In this document: piece after piece, positions 14,732 through 19,448 of the stretch
How the letters are laid out: each line of letters opens with the position of its first letter
Position numbering within the stretch: the stretch's first letter is position 1
Assembly (NCBI RefSeq): GCF_001279775.1
Contig: NZ_LGDG01000022.1
Location: forward strand, 1 to 19,448
Length of the DNA: 19,448 bases
DNA from: Streptomyces sp. MMG1533
GTDB lineage: Bacteria; Actinomycetota; Actinomycetes; Streptomycetales; Streptomycetaceae
Reading direction: 5' to 3'
Position numbers and translations under genes: made by a program
The notes under the pieces: model-generated
Told to the model about the DNA's origin: nothing
What the model saw: only the letters and a program-made list of their open reading frames with translations
The model's database searches: none

Positions 14732-15181
14732 TCAGTCCTCCCCGTACCGCGGATCCACCGTCTCCGGAGTCAGCCCCAGCAACTCGGCGACCTGCTCGAC
14801 CACGATCTCGTGCACGAGGGCGGCCCGCTCGTCGCGTCCTTTCGTCCGGATCTCCACCGGCCGCCGATAGACGATCACCCGGGCCGGCCGCCCGTCCCGG
14901 GAGGGAATCGTGCCGCCCAGAGGAACCGCCTCGTCGTTCCAGACCTCTCCGGGCGCGTCCAGCCGCGGCACCTCGAGCACCAGGAAGTCGGTGTCGGCCA
15001 GCTGCGGCCAGCGCCGCTCCAGACGCTCCACGGAGTCCTGCACCAGGTCCGCGAACGCCTCGGCACGGCTCGCCGCGAGCGGCACCTGCGGCGGCGCGAT
15101 CGGTCCGCGCATACCCCGACCGTGGCGATCACGACGGCGGGGCCCGGGTCCGGCGGCACGGGGCGGTACAGGGTTGTCCAT
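14732..15181 (-). CDS. Zincin_1-like (metallopeptidase family) protein with degenerate HExxH
   Basis: A 149-residue protein. Residues 1-33 are a basic, Pro/Gly-rich leader (GPGPRRRDRHGRG) without a membrane segment. Residues 35-149 resemble the short metallopeptidase family: FADLVQDSVERLERRWPQLADTDFLVLEVP, then GRPARVIVYRRPVEIRTKGRDE and a final helix with HEIVVEQVAELLGL at 124-137. Active members carry HExxH here, but this copy has Val at the second His position, so zinc-protease activity is doubtful. The C-terminus ends in DPRYGED. The start is ATG 15181 with poor ribosome-site evidence; an in-frame upstream start at 15292 would add 37 Arg/Gly-rich residues. Convergent with DUF5719, divergent from DUF3499. 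Known actinobacterial loci keep this gene near whiB and manB. Confidence 0.75.
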   Translation of the reverse strand: MDNPVPPRAAGPGPRRRDRHGRGMRGPIAPPQVPLAASRAEAFADLVQDSVERLERRWPQLADTDFLVLEVPRLDAPGEVWNDEAVPLGGTIPSRDGRPARVIVYRRPVEIRTKGRDERAALVHEIVVEQVAELLGLTPETVDPRYGED

Positions 15182-15525
15182 CACTGGTGAAGCGTAGTCC
15201 CCGCCAGGGCCGCGTGCCCGGCGCCCACGCGGCGGCCCGGACCGCTTCCGTCCATCCCGTACGGCATGTCGGCAGTTGACCATTCCAGCCAAGGTTGGGC
15301 TCGATTCCGTACCCCTCCAGTACTGTCGATATCAAGGCACTTGACATGGTTTGTGCCGAGTGGTGACCGGTTTCAGAACCGTTCGATCTCTCGGAAGCGC
15401 CTGTCCGTGCAGGTCAGCGATGTGTGACCGGAGGGGCGTGTGGGGCGTTTCACAACACGACACGGTGGAGTGACCTCGGGGAGAGTCGTCGCGGCCCGCT
15501 CAAGAGTGCGGTACCGTCCAACGTC
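15182..15525. other. Non-coding divergent spacer (metallopeptidase-like / DUF3499)
   Basis: This 344-base region contains TTGACC at 15276-15281 and TTGACA at 15341-15346, both good -35-like boxes, but no convincing -10 at 16-18 bases from either. Reading frames entering from DUF3499 (GTG 15424) have poor third-position bias. No gene, RNA or strong hairpin is recognised. Confidence 0.45.
15512..15517 (+). promoter_or_regulatory. Possible -10 for a leaderless DUF3499 transcript
   Basis: TACCGT in GCGGTACCGTCC fits TAnnnT and would place transcription start at about 15524-15526, on the chosen GTG. No clear -35 is visible. Offered because the GTG at 15526 lacks a ribosome site. Confidence 0.3.
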
Positions 15526-15903
15526 GTGAGCCCTGTACGTCGCTGTTCGCGCACCGCTTGCGGCCGTCCCGCCGTCGCGACGCTGACGTACGTCTACGCC
15601 GACTCGACCGCGGTCCTCGGCCCGCTCGCCACCTACGCCGAACCCCACTGTTACGACCTGTGCGCCGAGCACTCCGAGCGCCTCACCGCCCCGCGTGGCT
15701 GGGAGGTCGTCCGACTCCTCGACAGCTCGGCTCCGGCCCGGCCCAGCGGCGACGATCTGGAAGCGCTGGCCAACGCCGTGCGTGAGGCGGCCCGTCCGCA
15801 GGAGCGGGCGGCAGGCGCCGGTGGTGGCGGGGGTCGAGGGGCTGACCCGATGGAGGTCGCGCGCCGCGGCCATCTCCGGGTGCTGCGCTCTCCGGACAAC
15901 TGA
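15526..15903 (+). CDS. DUF3499 family protein with Cys/His cluster
   Basis: A 125-residue cytoplasmic protein of unknown function. From GTG 15526 the conserved part starts at once: RRCSRTACGRPAVATLTYVY, then EPHCYDLCAEH. Cys7, Cys12, Cys42, Cys46 and His49 (His41 nearby) make a C-x4-C and C-x3-C-x2-H arrangement like a zinc ribbon or small metal site. AEHSERLTAPRGWEVVRLL follows. The C-terminus has an acidic helix, a Gly-rich linker (about 100-111) and a basic end HLRVLRSPDN. A longer in-frame start (GTG 15424, +34 residues) is possible, but that stretch has poor third-position bias. It precedes the lactate permease and manB on the same strand and is conserved near manB in actinobacteria. Function, DNA binding and metal identity are unknown. 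Confidence 0.82.
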   Translation: MSPVRRCSRTACGRPAVATLTYVYADSTAVLGPLATYAEPHCYDLCAEHSERLTAPRGWEVVRLLDSSAPARPSGDDLEALANAVREAARPQERAAGAGGGGGRGADPMEVARRGHLRVLRSPDN

Positions 15904-15927
15904 CCTTCCCCGCCCTCTTCTTGTGAC

Positions 15928-15961
15928 CCGCGTTCCGCTTTCTTGCGGACCGCGTTCCGCT
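15928..15961 (+). repeat. 12-bp direct repeat pair, 22-bp period, upstream of the permease
   Basis: CCGCGTTCCGCT is at 15928-15939 and 15950-15961. The 22-bp centre spacing is about two helical turns, and the second copy ends 16 bases before the -35-like TTGACG. This arrangement suits a regulator bound on one DNA face, though it may be a simple duplication. Confidence 0.5.
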
Positions 15962-15977
15962 GGATGATGCGCGCCCA

Positions 15978-16007
15978 TTGACGTGCGGTTGGCGCGGACA
16001 CGACCAT
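15978..16007 (+). promoter_or_regulatory. Candidate permease promoter
   Basis: TTGACG at 15978-15983 and GACCAT at 16002-16007 are 18 bases apart. The -35 is good and the -10 weak. The start would lie about 50 bases before GTG 16063. Confidence 0.35.
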
Positions 16008-16050
16008 TCCAGTTACGTCGAAACGAGAAATCGCTTTCCGCATGACGGAA

Positions 16051-16057
16051 TCGGGGG
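16051..16057 (+). promoter_or_regulatory. Ribosome site favouring the GTG 16063 start
   Basis: TCGGGGG ends 5 bases before GTG 16063, whereas ATG 16042 has no site at a useful distance. Homology agrees: permease N-termini start like MYVQELEPVAGSLGLSALVA. Confidence 0.55.
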
Positions 16058-16062
16058 CACCC

Positions 16063-17679
16063 GTGTACGTCCAGGAACTGGAACCCGTCGCCGGCTCGCT
16101 CGGCCTGTCCGCCCTGGTGGCGGCCCTACCGCTCGTGATCGTCCTCGTCCTGCTCGGCGGCGTCCGCGTGAAGGCGCACCTGGCAGGCCTCACGGGCCTC
16201 CTGGCGGCAGCTCTGGTCGCCTGGCTCGCGTACGGCATGCCGCTGGGCCAGACGGCCTCCAGCGCCGCCCAGGGAGCCGTCTTCGGCCTCTTCCCCATCC
16301 TCTGGATCGTCGTCAACGCCCTCTGGGTGTACCGGATGACGGTCCGCACCCGGCACTTCGACATCCTGCGCCGCTCCTTCGGACGGCTCTCGGACGACCC
16401 GCGTATCCAGGCCCTCGTGGTCGCCTTCTGCTTCGGCGCCCTCCTGGAGGCCCTCGCCGGCTTCGGCGCACCCGTCGCGATCTGCTCGGTCATGCTCGTC
16501 GCCCTCGGCTTCGACCCGGTGCGCGCCGCGGTCGTCGCGCTGGTCGCCAACACCGCGCCGGTCGCCTTCGGCGCGATGGGCACACCGGTCGTGACCCTCG
16601 CCCAGGTCACCGAACTGCCCCTGGACACGGTGGCGTCCGTGGTGGGCCGTCAGACGCCGCTGCTGGCCCTGGTGGTGCCGCTGGTGCTGGTCTGGCTGGT
16701 GGACGGGCGGCGCGGGCTGCGCGAGACCTGGGTGCCCGCCCTGGCGTGCGGAACCGCCTTCGCCATAGCCCAGTTCGCCGCTTCCAACTACGTCTCCGCG
16801 CAACTCGCCGACATCGGCGCCGCCTTGGCCGGCGCGGGCGCGCTGGTCGCCGTGCCGCAGGCGCGCAGACCCGCTGCCGAGCCCGTACGCGCGGCCGTGC
16901 TCACCGGCGCGCGCAGCGAGGACCTCGACGAGGCCGACCCGCGCCGTGAAGTCCTGCGCGCCTACGCCCCGTACGCCCTGATCGTCGTCATCTTCTCCAT
17001 CGCCCAGATTCCCGCGATCAAGGACTGGCTGGCCAAGGCGACACAGACGTACGACTGGCCCTTCCTGAATGTCGTGAACGCGGACGGCGACCCGGTCGGC
17101 GCGAACGTCTTCATCTGGCCGATCGTGTCCACGGGCGGCACCCTCGTGCTGCTCGCGGGCATCTGCACGGCGGTCGTTCTCGGCGTGCACGCGCGCGTGG
17201 CGGTCAGGGAATGGGCCGCGACGGCGTACGAGTTGCGGTTCGCGATCCTCACCGTGACGTCCGTCCTGGCCCTCGCCTACGTCATGAACCTCTCCGGACA
17301 GGCCGCCACGATCGGCCACTTCGTGGCGGCGGCCGGCGCCGGACTGGCTTTCCTCTCCCCGGTCCTGGGCTGGTTCGGCGTGGCCGTCTCCGGCTCGGAC
17401 ACCTCGGCCAACGCCCTGTTCGGGGCGCTGCAGGTGACCGCCGCCCGGGAGTCGGGCCTCTCGCCCGAACTCCTGGCCGCCGCAAACAGTTCGGGCGGTG
17501 TCCTCGGCAAGATGATCTCGCCGCAGAACCTCACCATCGCCTGCGCGGCCGTGGGCCTCGCCGGCCGCGAGGGCGACCTGCTGCGCAAGGTGCTGCCCTG
17601 GAGCGTCGGGCTGCTGCTGGTGATGTGTCTGATCGTGGTCGGGCAGAGCTCGCCGGTGCTGGGCTGGATGCTGCCCTGA
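16063..17679 (+). CDS. L-lactate permease family transporter (LctP/LldP)
   Basis: A 538-residue inner-membrane proton symporter for L-lactate or related hydroxyacids such as glycolate. Twelve or more hydrophobic segments span its length. Family blocks are present in order: EPVAGSLGLSALVAALPL near the start, FGALLEALAGFGAPVAI at 124-140, ANTAPVAFGAMGTPVVTLA, GSDTSANALFG at 444-454 and ANSSGGVLGKMISPQNLTIA at 475-494. Length matches the usual 530-560. I prefer GTG 16063 over ATG 16042 from ribosome-site position and N-terminal homology. No lactate dehydrogenase (LutABC/LldD) neighbours it, so the substrate is assigned by family alone. Downstream, short CTCCGAGGCC repeats (17685-17705) precede the manB promoter. 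Confidence 0.92.
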   Translation: MYVQELEPVAGSLGLSALVAALPLVIVLVLLGGVRVKAHLAGLTGLLAAALVAWLAYGMPLGQTASSAAQGAVFGLFPILWIVVNALWVYRMTVRTRHFDILRRSFGRLSDDPRIQALVVAFCFGALLEALAGFGAPVAICSVMLVALGFDPVRAAVVALVANTAPVAFGAMGTPVVTLAQVTELPLDTVASVVGRQTPLLALVVPLVLVWLVDGRRGLRETWVPALACGTAFAIAQFAASNYVSAQLADIGAALAGAGALVAVPQARRPAAEPVRAAVLTGARSEDLDEADPRREVLRAYAPYALIVVIFSIAQIPAIKDWLAKATQTYDWPFLNVVNADGDPVGANVFIWPIVSTGGTLVLLAGICTAVVLGVHARVAVREWAATAYELRFAILTVTSVLALAYVMNLSGQAATIGHFVAAAGAGLAFLSPVLGWFGVAVSGSDTSANALFGALQVTAARESGLSPELLAAANSSGGVLGKMISPQNLTIACAAVGLAGREGDLLRKVLPWSVGLLLVMCLIVVGQSSPVLGWMLP

Positions 17680-17769
17680 ACCCCTCCGAGGCCCTCCGAG
17701 GCCCTTCGGCGCCTGCCGAGGCCTGCTGACCTGACGTAACGGCTGGGAGTCACTCGGCTTCCACACCGC

Positions 17770-17795
17770 GCACTGTCAGTGCATACGGGTAGTTT
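17770..17795 (+). promoter_or_regulatory. manB promoter -10 with upstream 13-bp palindrome
   Basis: TAGTTT at 17790-17795 fits the -10 pattern and would start transcription near 17802, 28 bases before GTG 17830. A perfect odd palindrome GCACTGTCAGTGC (17770-17782) occupies the -35/spacer region, where no TTGACA-like box is seen. It could be an operator or activator site. Confidence 0.4.
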
Positions 17796-17816
17796 GGGGC
17801 GACCGACAGGACTTTC

Positions 17817-17823
17817 AGAAGGG
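17817..17823 (+). promoter_or_regulatory. manB ribosome binding site
   Basis: AGAAGGG ends 6 bases before GTG 17830. It rules out the upstream ATG at 17779 (in the palindrome) and the TTG at 17824. Confidence 0.7.
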
Positions 17824-17829
17824 TTGGCC

Positions 17830-19194
17830 GTGGCTGCTGATCTGTCACAGCTCGTGAAGGCTTACGACGTGCGCGGAGTCGTCCCGGACCAGTGGGACGA
17901 GACGCTGGCCGAGCTCTTCGGGGTCGCCTTCGTCCAGGTGACCGGCGCGAGCGCGATCGTGACCGGGCACGACATGCGGCCCTCGTCCCCCGGCCTGTCC
18001 CGGGCCTTCGCGCGCGGGGCGGCCGCGCAGGGCGTCGACGTGACCGAGATCGGCCTCTGCTCGACCGACCAGCTGTACTACGCGTCGGGCGCGCTGAACC
18101 TGCCGGGCGCGATGTTCACCGCCTCGCACAACCCGGCCCAGTACAACGGCATCAAGATGTGCCGCGCGGGCGCCGCCCCGGTCGGCCAGGACACCGGCCT
18201 CACCCGGATCCGCGAACTCGTCGAGCAGCGGAGCGAGTCGGGCGCCCCGGCCCCCACGGCCACCACGGGCACGATCACCCAGCGGGACACGCTCACGGAC
18301 TACGCGGCCCACCTGCGCTCCCTCGTCGACCTGACCTCGATCCGGCCCCTCAAGGTCGTCGTCGACGCGGGCAACGGCATGGGCGGCCACACCGTCCCGA
18401 CGGTCTTCGAGGGCCTGCCCCTGGACGTCGTGCCGATGTACTTCGAGCTGGACGGCACCTTCCCCAACCACGAGGCCAACCCCCTCGACCCGGCCAACCT
18501 CGTGGACCTCCAAAAGCGCGTCCGCGAGGAGGGCGCCGACCTCGGCATCGCCTTCGACGGCGACGCCGACCGCTGCTTCGTCGTCGACGAGCACGGCGAC
18601 CCGGTCTCCCCGTCCGCGATCACCGCCCTGGTGGCCTCCCGCGAACTCGCCAAGCACGGCGGCAAGGGCACGGTCATCCACAACCTGATCACGTCCTGGT
18701 CGGTGCCGGAGGTCGTCAAGGAGAACGGCGGCACACCGGTACGCACGCGCGTGGGCCACTCCTTCATCAAGGCCGAGATGGCCAGAACCGGCGCGATCTT
18801 CGGCGGCGAACACTCCGCGCACTACTACTTCGCGGACTTCTGGAACGCCGACACGGGCATGCTCGCCGCCCTGCACGTCCTCGCCGCCCTGGGCGGCCAG
18901 GACGGCACCCTCTCCGCCCTCGTGGCCCAGTACGACCGCTACGCCGCCTCCGGCGAGATCAACTCCACGGTCGACGACCAGGCCGGCCGCCTGGCGGCCA
19001 TCAAGACCAGGTACGAGAGCCAGGAGGGCGTCACCCTCGACGAACTCGACGGCCTCACCGTCACCGCCGACGACTGGTGGTTCAACGTCCGCCCCTCCAA
19101 CACGGAGCCGCTGCTGCGCCTGAACGCGGAGGCGAGGGACGAGGCGACGGTGGCGAAGGTTCGGGACGAGGTGCTGGGGATCATTCGAGGCTGA
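17830..19194 (+). CDS. manB: Phosphomannomutase (alpha-D-phosphohexomutase family)
   Basis: A 454-residue cytoplasmic enzyme interconverting mannose-6-P and mannose-1-P. All four family motifs are intact. The phosphoserine loop is FTASHNPAQYNG (96-107) with Ser99. The magnesium site is DGDADR (243-248) with Asp243, 245 and 247. The sugar-specificity loop is GGEHSAHYYF (325-334), and the phosphate-binding loop is RPSNTEPLLRLN (421-432). GEHS-type loops are shared with PMM/PGM enzymes, so some phosphoglucomutase activity is possible. The start is GTG 17830 with AGAAGGG 6 bases upstream; the family N-terminus (LSQLVKAYDVRG) begins right after. With manC at 2827-3909 this covers the last two steps to GDP-mannose; phosphomannose isomerase (manA) is not in the window. 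Confidence 0.95.
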   Translation: MAADLSQLVKAYDVRGVVPDQWDETLAELFGVAFVQVTGASAIVTGHDMRPSSPGLSRAFARGAAAQGVDVTEIGLCSTDQLYYASGALNLPGAMFTASHNPAQYNGIKMCRAGAAPVGQDTGLTRIRELVEQRSESGAPAPTATTGTITQRDTLTDYAAHLRSLVDLTSIRPLKVVVDAGNGMGGHTVPTVFEGLPLDVVPMYFELDGTFPNHEANPLDPANLVDLQKRVREEGADLGIAFDGDADRCFVVDEHGDPVSPSAITALVASRELAKHGGKGTVIHNLITSWSVPEVVKENGGTPVRTRVGHSFIKAEMARTGAIFGGEHSAHYYFADFWNADTGMLAALHVLAALGGQDGTLSALVAQYDRYAASGEINSTVDDQAGRLAAIKTRYESQEGVTLDELDGLTVTADDWWFNVRPSNTEPLLRLNAEARDEATVAKVRDEVLGIIRG

Positions 19195-19207
19195 GCTTCG
19201 GACGGGG

Positions 19208-19220
19208 TGCCGCTGCGGCA
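19208..19220 (+). terminator. Weak hairpin after manB
   Basis: TGCCG (19208-19212) pairs with CGGCA (19216-19220) around CTG, 14 bases after the manB stop. The stem is short and lacks a U-tract. Confidence 0.3.
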
Positions 19221-19244
19221 TGCGCAGGCCTGCCGTTCATCCGA

Positions 19245-19330
19245 GGGCAGTCGCCTGTCGTCCGCCCGTGGGCAGTCGCCTCGTCCGGCCCCGGACAGTC
19301 GCCTGCCGCCCAGCCGCGGGCAGTCGTGCC
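19245..19330. repeat. About 25-bp tandem repeat at the right edge
   Basis: GGGCAGTCGCC-type units begin at 19245, 19270, 19293 (GGACAGTCGCC) and 19318 (GGGCAGTCGTGCC), with 23-25 bp spacing. No gene is seen from 19195 to 19448; the end is a C-rich run (about 19380-19420). Confidence 0.65.
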
Positions 19331-19448
19331 GCCGGGGCGGCACGGGTGGGCGCGGGCGGCACCCCGTCAGCGCCGGGCCGCGCGACCCACCCCCACCCCC
19401 AGCCCCGCCCCCGGTCACCCGGCAACGAACCTGCCAACGGCCCAACCC

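Noticed and set aside
15341..15346. TTGACA box upstream of DUF3499 as a promoter
   Set aside because: A good -35, but no -10-like hexamer at 16-18 bases on the plus strand.
15278..16012. Shared 11-mer GACCATTCCAG at 15278-15288 and 16002-16012
   Set aside because: Both sites lie in promoter-like regions, but positions relative to -35/-10 boxes differ and there is no further flanking identity; chance is adequate.

Overview
The window is very GC-rich with strong third-position G/C bias, frequent GTG/TTG starts, a WhiB-family developmental regulator, F420 biosynthesis genes and GC-rich tandem repeats between genes. This points to a Streptomyces chromosome. Gene content and order resemble, from memory, the S. 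coelicolor region around SCO3028-SCO3040 and more loosely M. tuberculosis Rv3257c-Rv3268. I see no tRNA, rRNA, CRISPR array, transposase or prophage gene; this is conserved core chromosome.

Layout, left to right. (1) 1-206: gene-free repeat DNA with a terminator-like hairpin. (2) 207-962 (-): truncated AMP-binding-like TIGR03089 protein, divergent from (3) 1079-2554 (+): secreted PGRP/amidase-2 protein. (4) 2827-3909 (+): manC, mannose-1-phosphate guanylyltransferase. (5) 3910-4200: gene-free convergent spacer with a 33-bp tandem repeat and a second copy of the left-edge repeat, again ending in a hairpin. (6) A minus-strand series read from 8285 down to 4201: cysteine dioxygenase, fbiA, fbiB (TTGA overlap), then an AlkA-like DNA glycosylase behind a nine-unit minisatellite. 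(7) 8286-8959: a 674-bp non-coding divergent region holding the whiB promoter. (8) whiB, then a 1236-residue membrane glycosyltransferase translationally coupled (GTGA) to a secreted DUF5719 protein. (9) 14732-15181 (-): a Zincin_1-like protein whose HExxH motif is broken. (10) A DUF3499 protein with a Cys/His cluster, an L-lactate permease-family transporter and manB (phosphomannomutase), all (+). The right edge is a roughly 25-bp tandem repeat.

How the genes fit together: manB converts mannose-6-P to mannose-1-P and manC makes GDP-mannose, the donor for polyprenol-phosphate-mannose, protein O-mannosylation and envelope glycans. Between them lie an envelope-type glycosyltransferase with an exported partner, a cell-wall amidase and the sporulation regulator WhiB, so an envelope/septation theme is reasonable. 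The fbiA-fbiB pair adds the phospholactyl-type and polyglutamate parts of coenzyme F420. Cysteine dioxygenase, the glycosylase and the permease have no obvious link to that theme.

No radically new system is evident. The best leads are the uncharacterised glycosyltransferase/DUF5719 pair with its Q/Y/G-rich tail, a hairpin repeat element embedded in frame in that tail, the dispersed terminator-bearing repeat, the broken metalloprotease motif, and candidate operators at whiB, manB and the permease.
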